NCBI GenBank assembly: GCA_051306415.1
Contig: JBPPNE010000321.1
Location: 1-8,135 of the forward strand
Length of the DNA stretch: 8,135 nucleotides
Source of the DNA: CBDDRG01 sp051306415
GTDB lineage: Bacteria; Pseudomonadota; Gammaproteobacteria; Pseudomonadales; Porticoccaceae
Reading direction: 5' to 3'
The translations under genes and the position numbers were made by a program. The notes below the pieces were generated by a model. It had not been told where the DNA came from and made no database searches. It saw nothing but the letters and a program-made list of their open reading frames with translations. Below, one piece after another: positions 1 through 6,685 of this stretch (the first letter of the stretch is position 1; each line of letters starts with the position of its first letter).

Positions 1-5
1 TGGGG

Positions 6-54
6 GCTTTGCTTCAAAGCGCTGTATTCCGCACGCCATCAATCGCGCATGCGG
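6..54. repeat. Two small inverted repeats downstream of the SDR gene
   Basis: A perfect six-base stem GCTTTG/CAAAGC with a three-base loop lies at 6-20. An eight-base stem with one G-U pair (29-36 with 47-54, ten-base loop) lies beside it. Both come after the SDR stop. Neither is followed by a T run on the minus strand, so they are not standard intrinsic terminators, though they could stabilise or end the transcript. Confidence 0.3.
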
Positions 55-77
55 CGTTGCGTCGGCTCCGCTCCTTA

Positions 78-917
78 TCAGAGCCCGGCTTTTTTCAGCG
101 CTTTGCAATTGTCCGCCCAATCGTAGCCTGCGGACAAACGTTCAAAACGTTTGTCGATAAAGCGCCGCATACTGGGGTCAGTAAAAATATAGGGTTGGTC
201 TTCGAGAATGGCTTCCAACACCTGTTCTCCGACGATATCGGGGTCGAGGCCCTTGGCCAGCATCGCTGCATTGGCTTCCAGGTCGCGCGCTTCCCGAGAT
301 CCACCGTAGCGGGACTGACGATTGCGGGTACCGCTGGCGATATTGGTGGCGACCACCCCTGGGCAGAGTACCGACACCCCGATATTGTCGTCGCGATGTT
401 CTTCCATCATGGTCTCCATGATCGTCACCACGGCAAATTTGGTGGCGTTGTAGGGGCCCATGTAGCGAAAGCTCACCATGCCCGCCATCGATGCGGTGCT
501 CATGACGTGGCCCTCTTCGCCGTGGGATTCGATGAGCGGCATGAACGCTTGCAAGCCGTAGATCACCCCCCACAGATTCACATCCATGACCCATTGCCAG
601 TTTTCCAGCGAGCATTTTTCGGATTTGCCGCTGACGCCGATGCCGGCGTTGTTGCACAGCACATGGACTTTGCCGAACGCCGCGATGGTGGCATCCGCCG
701 CCGCGAACACCGAATCCCGGTCTGCCACGTCAACCCGTACCCCGGCAGCCTCGATGCCTCTTGCTTTCAGTCCGGCGACCGCGGCGTCAAGAGCGCCCTG
801 TTCAATGTCGCCGATCATGACCTTCATGCCGGCGGCACCGAACGCCCGCGCCATGCCAAGACCCATGCCGCTCGCGCCGCCCGTAATAAACGCCACCTTG
901 CCTTTTACGTCTTTCAT
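78..917 (-). CDS. Short-chain dehydrogenase/reductase (classical SDR, likely NAD-dependent)
   Basis: The 279-residue product is a complete classical SDR. It has the cofactor motif TGGASGMG (12-19), an acidic Asp37 at the end of the second strand (which usually favours NAD over NADP), DV at 63-64, NNAG (89-92) and the catalytic Asn114 in DVNLWG. The catalytic Ser143, Tyr156 and Lys160 have the expected spacing (S-12-Y and YNATK). CPG at 185-187 follows. The tail contains YIFTDPSMRRFIDKRFERL, of a type seen in many SDRs from marine and environmental Proteobacteria. The substrate cannot be told from sequence; an alcohol, hydroxyacyl or steroid-like compound is possible. The start ATG at 917 fits the family N-terminus, with only a weak AGG about 10 bases upstream. 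It lies 126 bp after truA in the same direction, where relatives often have trpF. It may be a separate transcription unit. Confidence 0.93.
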   Translation of the reverse strand: MKDVKGKVAFITGGASGMGLGMARAFGAAGMKVMIGDIEQGALDAAVAGLKARGIEAAGVRVDVADRDSVFAAADATIAAFGKVHVLCNNAGIGVSGKSEKCSLENWQWVMDVNLWGVIYGLQAFMPLIESHGEEGHVMSTASMAGMVSFRYMGPYNATKFAVVTIMETMMEEHRDDNIGVSVLCPGVVATNIASGTRNRQSRYGGSREARDLEANAAMLAKGLDPDIVGEQVLEAILEDQPYIFTDPSMRRFIDKRFERLSAGYDWADNCKALKKAGL

Positions 918-971
918 CGTCGATTACCTGCTGTGGTTTTTGGGATGCAGCATAAACGACAGTTCCACCCC

Positions 972-1003
972 GTGCACTCATACCCGCGCACTGATGGCGC
1001 ACT
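972..1003. repeat. Three short direct repeats upstream of the SDR gene
   Basis: On the plus strand GCGCACT occurs at 986-992 and 997-1003, an 11-base period close to one helical turn, with a one-mismatch copy GTGCACT at 972-978. They lie 55-86 bases upstream of the SDR start in the truA-SDR gap. They could be regulator binding sites, but no family can be named. Confidence 0.35.
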
Positions 1004-1043
1004 TTCCTTGACTACTGGGGCTCAATTCGGGATGGGAATGGGA

Positions 1044-1919
1044 TCAAGGCGACCGCCCCGGATCCAACAGCGCCGGCCCCAAGGGAAAGACTGGCATACC
1101 AAATTCATCGGGATAGCGAACCGCGACCAGATACAACCCCGCCGCTGGCGCCGTTACCGCGCCCTGAGTGCGATCACGCTTGCCCAGAAGTTCGCCGATC
1201 CAGGCCGGTGGGCGCTCACCGCGGCCAACCGCCATCAGAGCGCCGGCGATATTGCGCACCATATGCAGTAAAAAGGCATTGGCGCGAACCTCGAGGATGA
1301 GGACGCTACCGCGCCAACACAGATTGATGTACTCCACGTGACGGTTGGGCGAACTCGATTGACAGCCGGCACCACGAAAAGAGGAAAAATCGTGCTCGCC
1401 GAGCAGGTAGTCCGCCGCCTCGATCATGGGTTCAATGGCGAGGGATACACGTTCCCATGTCAGCAGGCTAGCCATCAACGCCGGGCGGTACGGCTGGTTG
1501 CAGATCAGATAGCGGTAAGTTCGCGCGGTTGCGCTGAAGCGGGCGTGAAATCGAGCGGGCATCGATCGCGCCCAATGCAATCGGATACCGGCTGGCAGGT
1601 TGGCATTGGCACCGAGGATCCAGTTGCGCGGCAAGCGCCGCGCAGAGGTGTCGAAATGGATAATCTGATGGGTGGCATGGACGCCAGTATCCGTGCGGCC
1701 GGCGCAAAACACCCTGATGGGCTCGGCGGCCACGCGGGACAGCGCCGTCTCAACCAGGGCCTGCACACCGGTGCTGTGCAGCTGTCGTTGCCAGCCACAG
1801 TAGTTGCTGCCGTCATACTCCAGAGCGACCGCAACTCTCTCAATGCCTTCAGGCAGCTCGATCGCCGCGGATCGAGAATTATAGGACGGGAATCGTTGTC
1901 GGTTGTCTATCTCAGACAC
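1044..1919 (-). CDS. truA: tRNA pseudouridine(38-40) synthase
   Basis: TruA isomerises uridines 38, 39 and 40 in the anticodon arm of many tRNAs to pseudouridine, working in the cytoplasm as a dimer. The 291-residue protein shows the family motifs: LEYDGSNYCGWQRQ (33-46), the catalytic loop AGRTDTGVHA (73-82) with nucleophile Asp77, RFHARFSATARTYRY (123-137), DFSSFRGAGC (177-186) and the C-terminal HMVRNIAGAL (219-228). About 26 residues precede the conserved core, as in several Pseudomonas-like TruA proteins. The start is taken as GTG at 1919, since no other in-frame ATG or GTG lies before the core. It has no clear Shine-Dalgarno, so the exact N-terminus is uncertain. The gene follows fimV after 100 bp, the conserved fimV-truA neighbourhood. 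Nothing is missing from the active site. Confidence 0.96.
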   Translation of the reverse strand: MSEIDNRQRFPSYNSRSAAIELPEGIERVAVALEYDGSNYCGWQRQLHSTGVQALVETALSRVAAEPIRVFCAGRTDTGVHATHQIIHFDTSARRLPRNWILGANANLPAGIRLHWARSMPARFHARFSATARTYRYLICNQPYRPALMASLLTWERVSLAIEPMIEAADYLLGEHDFSSFRGAGCQSSSPNRHVEYINLCWRGSVLILEVRANAFLLHMVRNIAGALMAVGRGERPPAWIGELLGKRDRTQGAVTAPAAGLYLVAVRYPDEFGMPVFPLGPALLDPGRSP

Positions 1920-2019
1920 GGCATGAGATCGGTGCTACTTGGAGGTAGTGGGTGGGGCCTCGGTCTCCACCGCCGGCGTATCCACGATCACAAGGATCGC
2001 TGATCGCGAGAAGAGAATA

Positions 2020-4341
2020 TCAAGCAATGGCTTGCAATAGTTGTCGGGCTTTTTCCTGCTGCTCGGCGTTACCCTTGACAATGACGTCGGCAAGGATTTC
2101 CCGGGCACCCTCGACATCGTCCATGTCAGCGTAGGCCTGAGCGAGCTCAAGCTGGGTTGCCATGGCATCCTGATCATTGCCAAAATCAAAATCCTTACCG
2201 AGGTCAAACTCCTTATCGAGGTCGAAGTCCTTTCCCAGGTTAAAGTCCTTGTCGAGATCAAAGCTCTCGTCCAGATCGACCTCAGCACCGGCCTTAAGCT
2301 CAGCGCCAAGACTTTCTAGTTGATCTTCCAGCGTCAACTTAAAGGCTGAATCCGCTGCATCAACTTCAAGCCCGGCCACATCGCCAAAATCGCCTGCTGA
2401 AGGCGCTGGCGCTTCATTGAACTCGACGAGACTGTCCGCGGCATCCAAATCGAAACTGTCCAGGTCAAGCTCAAAAGCTTCGTCATCGGTGCGCGTCGAT
2501 ACCACGGTTTCCACAGGGGAGGCTGGAGCAGCGTCGCTCGCATCCAGGGGCCATTCCAGTTCAAGATCCTGGTCAAAGGACGTTTTCGCGCTGGTCGCGA
2601 AAGTGATCTCGTCACTGAGCGCGGCCAGACGGCTTTCAGGATTTTCGCCTTGAACCATGTCCTCTACTGGGGCCAGGCCAGCGGATTCGACGAACTCGCG
2701 ACCTGATGGATCACCACTACCGGCGGAGGCAAAGATTTTGTCATCATCGTCAAGCTCAATGTCTTCAGGCGACGGTGGTGACCGCGGCGCAGCGGATTGA
2801 GCTACTGGACGCTCTGTCGGCCGCTGAATCGGTTCGGGCACGCGAAACCTGGGCAGCTCCTTCTCGACCACTTCACTGGCGGCACCTCGATTGCGCATGG
2901 CGAGCGCAATCACCGTCACGACCAAGGCGGCAACCACTCCGAAGATGACAACCAAGTACTGATTCAGTATCGCAAAGATACCACCCTCTTTAACAACGGG
3001 TGGTTCGGGGGCTGCTACAAATTCGCTGGCGGGCCCCCCCGGTTGTGGCGTTGAGGGCTGATACACCGGCTCCCCGGCGGGCGGGCTTTGATCTGCCGGC
3101 GGGGTTGGTGGTTCCGCTGCTGTCGCCACAGCCGCCGTGGGCGCGGCATCTGTGGGTGCGGCAGTTGGTTCAGCTAGCGCAGTAGTTGCTGTAGGGGCGG
3201 AAGCGTTTGTTGAATCCGTTTGACTCACCTCAGTGCCAGCCGCCGCAGTCTTGGCGACAGCCGCAACCTGCGCCGCCCGTAGCGGATCGCTGGCAATCTC
3301 GGCAAGTCGCGATGACGTTCTAACCTGCTCTTCCAGATTGGCCAACTTTTCCTTCAGCTCCTGATTTTCCCGCGAAATGCGGTCCAGCTCTTCCCGCACG
3401 ACTGCGAGCTGAGTAGTGTTGCCCGCGCCAGCAGAACCGCTTTCTGTACCACGGGGTGCCGAGGCGGAGAGGTGAAGCTGTCCATCGACGTCAGCAACCG
3501 TTGCATCAGTGGTAGCCGTTACGTCAGTAGTAGAAGCATCACGAGAACGATCGTCGAGAGGCGGAGCCGATGCCGGTGTGGCCTCCCGCCAGCTACGGGT
3601 TTGGGTAGCTACTCTCGCCGCAGCACGGCGGTGGTCGATGGGATTGGTATCCGCAGCGCCAGGCAGGCGCAACACCCGTCCGCTGATCAGTAAATTGATA
3701 TTGCCGCCAATAAAAGCATCCGGATTCATCTCCTGTATCGCCACCATCGTCTGCTCAACAGTGGCATCGGCGGAGCCAACTCGTTGGGCTATTTCCCATA
3801 GCGTATCCCCGCGGGCGACGGTGTAGTCGCCCTCAGATACTCCTGAACTGCCATTCGTGCGCGTTGGCGTCTGGGAGCGTTCAGCGGTGGCCGATGAATT
3901 TCGAGCCCGCGGCATTTGCGCGGGCTTTTTCGCGGCAAATACAGGGGGATCAAGCAGCAACGTGTATTCACGCAGCAAGCGGCCACTGGGCCAGCGCAGA
4001 TTGACCAGGAAATCAAGGAAGGGCTCCTTCACCGCTTTGCGCGAGGTGACACGGATCACCGCTCTGGCGGGGTCCGCGAGATCAACTTTGAAATGTAAAT
4101 CCACGAGGAAAAAATCGCGCTCAACCGCTGCCTGGTCGAAATCACTCTGACTGGCGAGACCGACGATGATTTCCTCCTCGGTAATCTCGCCGACCCCAGC
4201 CAAGGGGATCTCCGCGTCCAGTGGCTCATTCAGCGCCGAATTGAGCTTGACTTCCCCCATGCCAAGAGCCAAAGCCCATCCGGGAAATCCCAGAACAACC
4301 AGTCCGGTTGCATAAGCTAGAGCTAGTCTACGCAAGGTCAT
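2020..4341 (-). CDS. fimV: FimV/HubP-family polar hub protein with LysM domain
   Basis: FimV proteins bind peptidoglycan, span the inner membrane and organise type IV pili, flagella and chemotaxis or other machinery at the cell pole. The 773-residue product starts with a signal peptide (RR at 4-5, hydrophobic 6-24, cleavage probably after ALA-25). The typical mature FimV N-terminus follows (LGMGEVKLNSALNEPLDAEI) with its conserved domain to about 135. A LysM domain lies at about 172-227 (YTVARGDTLWEIAQ, then INLLISGRVLRLP), a coiled coil at about 310-345 and a Pro/Ala/Thr-rich linker at 370-450. One membrane span is at about 455-482. The cytoplasmic tail is very acidic, with five tandem hexapeptides (692-721). 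The C-terminal FimV motif with a TPR-like helix pair is at 725-773 (MATQLELAQAYADMDD, GAREILADVI). The length is within the family's wide range (P. aeruginosa FimV is about 920). The start has a strong purine-rich Shine-Dalgarno (GGAAGGAAAGGG). It is 122 bp from usg, so it may have its own promoter. Confidence 0.95.
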   Translation of the reverse strand: MTLRRLALAYATGLVVLGFPGWALALGMGEVKLNSALNEPLDAEIPLAGVGEITEEEIIVGLASQSDFDQAAVERDFFLVDLHFKVDLADPARAVIRVTSRKAVKEPFLDFLVNLRWPSGRLLREYTLLLDPPVFAAKKPAQMPRARNSSATAERSQTPTRTNGSSGVSEGDYTVARGDTLWEIAQRVGSADATVEQTMVAIQEMNPDAFIGGNINLLISGRVLRLPGAADTNPIDHRRAAARVATQTRSWREATPASAPPLDDRSRDASTTDVTATTDATVADVDGQLHLSASAPRGTESGSAGAGNTTQLAVVREELDRISRENQELKEKLANLEEQVRTSSRLAEIASDPLRAAQVAAVAKTAAAGTEVSQTDSTNASAPTATTALAEPTAAPTDAAPTAAVATAAEPPTPPADQSPPAGEPVYQPSTPQPGGPASEFVAAPEPPVVKEGGIFAILNQYLVVIFGVVAALVVTVIALAMRNRGAASEVVEKELPRFRVPEPIQRPTERPVAQSAAPRSPPSPEDIELDDDDKIFASAGSGDPSGREFVESAGLAPVEDMVQGENPESRLAALSDEITFATSAKTSFDQDLELEWPLDASDAAPASPVETVVSTRTDDEAFELDLDSFDLDAADSLVEFNEAPAPSAGDFGDVAGLEVDAADSAFKLTLEDQLESLGAELKAGAEVDLDESFDLDKDFNLGKDFDLDKEFDLGKDFDFGNDQDAMATQLELAQAYADMDDVEGAREILADVIVKGNAEQQEKARQLLQAIA
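2179..2268 (-). repeat. Five tandem 18-bp units in fimV coding an acidic hexapeptide repeat
   Basis: Codons 692-721 of fimV form five in-frame six-residue units: ESFDLD, KDFNLG, KDFDLD, KEFDLG and KDFDFG. The consensus is K-D/E-F-D-L-D/G, with units two to five alternating G and D at the last place. The DNA units are similar but not identical (most begin AAGGA), so the repeat is old or under selection at the protein level. It lies between the acidic tail and the C-terminal FimV domain. Confidence 0.85.
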
Positions 4342-4463
4342 ATCCCTTTCCTTCCTTTTCCTTAATATCGTGTCGTGTTCCCAATCACGCGCGCGCCTCG
4401 CATCTATCCGCTAATATCCGCCAAACGCACAATTCACCATAACACAGGGCGCCAAGCTTTCTC
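4342..4463 (-). promoter_or_regulatory. fimV leader region
   Basis: The 122 bases between usg and fimV contain a strong purine-rich ribosome binding site just before the fimV ATG (AAGGAAGGAAAGGG). Further upstream there is a direct repeat of GCGGATA with 10-base spacing and an alternating GC stretch. I saw no convincing intrinsic terminator after usg and no good -35/-10 pair. A promoter for fimV is likely from the size of the gap but is not shown by the sequence. Confidence 0.4.
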
Positions 4464-5489
4464 TTACAGGTGAAACTTTATCAATTGTTCAGCGATCTGG
4501 ATACTGTTCAGAGCGGCTCCCTTGCGCAGATTATCGGAAAGGAGCCACAGGTTGATGCCATTTTCACCGGCAATAGCCTGTCGAATCCGCCCGACAAATA
4601 GGCGGTCATCATCCTCGATATTGCCCACCGGGGTCGCATAGGGCGCCGACCCGCGGTCGTTGATCGCCACTCCCGGCGATCGCCGCAATAAAGTCCGAAC
4701 TTGATCGACACCGAGTGGATATTGAGTTTCAAGATGGACGGCCTGACACTGCCCATAAAAGACCGGCACCTGCACACAGGTAGGATTGATTTCCAACGCG
4801 GGATCGGCGAACAGTCTGCGCATCTCGCCTACCAGCGCCGTCTCTTCACTGCTGTATTGGTTATCCATGAAGCCACCGATTTGTGGGATCAGATTAAACG
4901 CTATCTGCCGTGGAAATACCGCCGCGGTCACCGGCTTGCCGCTCAGCAAGTTCGCCGCCTGACCCGCCAGCTCAGTCAAACCCCGCTTGCCGGCTGAAGA
5001 GACTCCTTGGTAAGTGGCGACATTGATACGCCGTATTCCCACTTCATCGTAGATAGGCTTCAGTACGGTCGCCAGCAAGGTTGCGGAAGCACCAGGTATC
5101 GCCACGATATTAGCCGGACTATAGGCGGCGATATCTTCCGGATTCACCTCCGCCACTACCAACGGGATGGCAAAGTCATCGCGGAACTGTGCGCTGCAAT
5201 CCACCACCAGCGCACCCGCAGCGACCGCCACAGGCACGAACTCCGCAGCGACGGTGGCGGGGACGGCAAACACGGCGATCGCGACTTGCGAAAAATCGAA
5301 CTCCGCGAGACTGGCGACCGGCAGCGATCGGTTGCCGTACATCGCGGTTTCACCCAATGACGCCGCGCTCGCCAGAGCATGTACTTTGCCCAGGGGCATG
5401 CCTCTATCGGAAAGGACCGACAGGATTGCCTCACCTACGGCGCCAGTGGCGCCCACAACCGCGATATCGATCATCGGCGTTGCAGTCAT
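4464..5489 (-). CDS. usg: Usg-type aspartate-semialdehyde dehydrogenase paralog, probably non-catalytic
   Basis: This 341-residue protein belongs to the semialdehyde dehydrogenase superfamily and sits where usg/asd2 lies in many gammaproteobacteria, directly after asd. The function of that family is not firmly established. Visible are the nucleotide-binding loop VVGATGAVGE (11-20), the VVDCSAQFRDD strand region (95-105), TYQGVSSAGKRGLTEL (159-174) with the substrate-side Gln161, and the C-terminal helix. Compared with the true Asd encoded next door, the catalytic Cys is Ala134 (PGASA), the substrate Arg is Gln240 and the catalytic His is Gln247 (CVQVPVFYGQC). Dehydrogenase activity is therefore unlikely; a structural, regulatory or ligand-binding role is an inference. 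The start at 5489 is chosen because its ATG overlaps the asd stop and GGAG lies 5 bases upstream. An internal ATG at 5474 is a weaker alternative. Coupling suggests co-production with Asd. Confidence 0.92.
   Translation of the reverse strand: MTATPMIDIAVVGATGAVGEAILSVLSDRGMPLGKVHALASAASLGETAMYGNRSLPVASLAEFDFSQVAIAVFAVPATVAAEFVPVAVAAGALVVDCSAQFRDDFAIPLVVAEVNPEDIAAYSPANIVAIPGASATLLATVLKPIYDEVGIRRINVATYQGVSSAGKRGLTELAGQAANLLSGKPVTAAVFPRQIAFNLIPQIGGFMDNQYSSEETALVGEMRRLFADPALEINPTCVQVPVFYGQCQAVHLETQYPLGVDQVRTLLRRSPGVAINDRGSAPYATPVGNIEDDDRLFVGRIRQAIAGENGINLWLLSDNLRKGAALNSIQIAEQLIKFHL
5486..5489 (-). promoter_or_regulatory. ATGA start/stop overlap coupling asd to usg
   Basis: The four bases contain both the usg ATG and the asd TGA stop. 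GGAG lies five bases before this ATG, inside the asd coding sequence. This arrangement normally gives translational coupling, so ribosomes ending asd can restart on usg. It also decides the usg start in favour of 5489 over the in-frame ATG at 5474. Confidence 0.85.
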
Positions 5490-6616
5490 CGACGCTCCAG
5501 AATAATGCGTAGCATCCGCCGCAGAGGTTCGGCGGCACCCCACAACAGCTGGTCGCCAACGGTGAAAGCGCTCAAGTATTCGTCGCCCATCGCCAGCTTG
5601 CGCAGGCGGCCGACGGCAACCTCCATGCGGCCGGTTACCGCCGCGGGCGTCAGTTCACGCAAACTGTCTTCACGATGGTTCGGAATTAGCCGCACCCAGG
5701 GATTGGCCTCGGCGATCAACCCTTCGATATCGGCCATGGGTACATCCCGAGTGAGCTTGATCGTCAGTGCCTGGCTGTGGCAGCGCATGGCGCCGACACG
5801 CACGCAGAGCCCGTCCATGGGAATCGGATTGCCTTCGCGGCCGAGCAGCTTGTTGGCCTCGGCCTGCCCCTTCCACTCCTCTCGGCTTTGGCCGTTGGCG
5901 AGCTCGACGTCGATCCAGGGCAGCAGGCTGCCGGCCAGCGGATGGCCGAAGTGCTCGCTGGGCAGCGCGGCGCTGCGCAAGTGCTCGGTGACCTTGCGAT
6001 CGATAGCGAGAATGGCCGCCGCCGGGTCCGCCAATTCGGCGACGACGCTGCGGTGAATCGAGCCCATCTGGGCAATCAGTTCGCGCATGTTCTGGGCGCC
6101 GGCGCCGGAGGCGGCCTGGTACGTCATCGCCGTGGTCCACTCCACAAGACCGGCATTGAACAGGCCGCCGAGCGCCATCAACATCAGACTGACAGTGCAG
6201 TTGCCGCCGATGTAATTCTTCACGCCGTCGGCGAGCCCCTGATCAATCACCACCCGATTGACCGGGTCGAGAACGATAATGGCATCCGCGTCCATGCGCA
6301 GCGCCGACGCGGCGTCGATCCAATAGCCCTGCCAGCCGGCCGCGCGCAACCGGGGATAGATGGCCTTGGTGTAGTCCCCGCCCTGGCAGGTCAGGATCAC
6401 ATCCATGGCGCTGAGTTGATCCAGGTTCATCGCATCCTGCAGCGACGGCGTCGCACCACCAATATCCGGCCCCGACTGACCCTGTTGGGACGTGCTGAAG
6501 AATACCGGCGCGATGTTCTGGGACGCCAGGAAGCGGAAATCGCCCGCCTCCGCCATGCGCTCCATCAGGACCGACCCCACCATACCGCGCCAGCCAATAA
6601 AACCGATATTTTTCAT
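5486..6616 (-). CDS. asd: Aspartate-semialdehyde dehydrogenase (catalytic, proteobacterial type)
   Basis: Asd reduces L-aspartyl-4-phosphate to aspartate semialdehyde with NADPH, at the branch point to lysine/diaminopimelate, methionine, threonine and isoleucine. From the conserved start MKNIGFIGWRGMVG the protein has 376 residues, close to the usual 367-370. The Rossmann loop GWRGMVG is at 8-14. GGNCTVSLM carries the catalytic Cys140 (Cys135 in E. coli). Gln167 is in TYQ. CVRVGAMRCHS carries the substrate Arg273 and catalytic His280 (Arg267 and His274 in E. coli). All active-site residues are present. The ATG at 6616 is chosen on family conservation, but it has no Shine-Dalgarno. An in-frame TTG at 6667, which would add 17 residues, does have GAGGG about 5 bases upstream, so the start is less certain than the family. 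The stop TGA overlaps the ATG of the next gene (ATGA). Confidence 0.97.
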   Translation of the reverse strand: MKNIGFIGWRGMVGSVLMERMAEAGDFRFLASQNIAPVFFSTSQQGQSGPDIGGATPSLQDAMNLDQLSAMDVILTCQGGDYTKAIYPRLRAAGWQGYWIDAASALRMDADAIIVLDPVNRVVIDQGLADGVKNYIGGNCTVSLMLMALGGLFNAGLVEWTTAMTYQAASGAGAQNMRELIAQMGSIHRSVVAELADPAAAILAIDRKVTEHLRSAALPSEHFGHPLAGSLLPWIDVELANGQSREEWKGQAEANKLLGREGNPIPMDGLCVRVGAMRCHSQALTIKLTRDVPMADIEGLIAEANPWVRLIPNHREDSLRELTPAAVTGRMEVAVGRLRKLAMGDEYLSAFTVGDQLLWGAAEPLRRMLRIILERR

Positions 6617-6685
6617 AAAATTAATTAAACTAGTTAATCCAAATAAAGATAAAAAAAGTGTTACCAATGCGCCCTCAGACTGCCC
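6617..6685 (-). promoter_or_regulatory. AT-rich leuB-asd spacer with possible asd promoter or extended N-terminus
   Basis: This 69-base spacer is strongly AT-rich, unlike the GC-rich genes around it. Read on the minus strand it has GAGGG followed by an in-frame TTG (6667), a T7 run, GGATTAAC, the near-palindrome around ACTAGT and a TTAATTAA palindrome. TTTAAT, a five-of-six match to a sigma70 -10 box, lies 7 bases before the asd ATG. No stable hairpin precedes the T run, so it is not a good terminator. It could hold a promoter (with a poor -35), or translation may begin at the TTG and read through it. The sequence alone does not decide. Confidence 0.4.

Noticed and set aside
1..39. Possible start of another minus-strand gene (ATG at 39, 13 open codons to the edge), with a TAAGGAG just after the SDR stop
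   Set aside because: The TAAGGAG is too far from this ATG to serve it, no ribosome site is adjacent, and 13 codons are too few to judge.
9..1271. Plus-strand open frame of 420 codons covering the SDR and part of truA
   Set aside because: It is antisense to two clearly recognisable genes. Its translation is rich in His/Arg with no known domain pattern and runs across the gap between the two genes. It is a shadow frame typical of GC-rich DNA.
1985..2006. CGATCA/TGATCG inverted repeat after the fimV stop as a terminator
   Set aside because: The stem is six bases with a ten-base loop and no T run follows on the minus strand, so it is not a credible terminator.
1935..2309. Minus-strand 124-codon frame overlapping the end of fimV and reaching almost to truA
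   Set aside because: Most of it is the fimV tail in another frame (Arg/Ser/Thr/Leu-rich, echoing the repeat). It has no ribosome site and no family resemblance.
5777..6628. Plus-strand open frame of 283 codons opposite asd
   Set aside because: It lies fully antisense to the conserved asd gene and has no recognisable motif. It is a mirror frame of asd codon bias.
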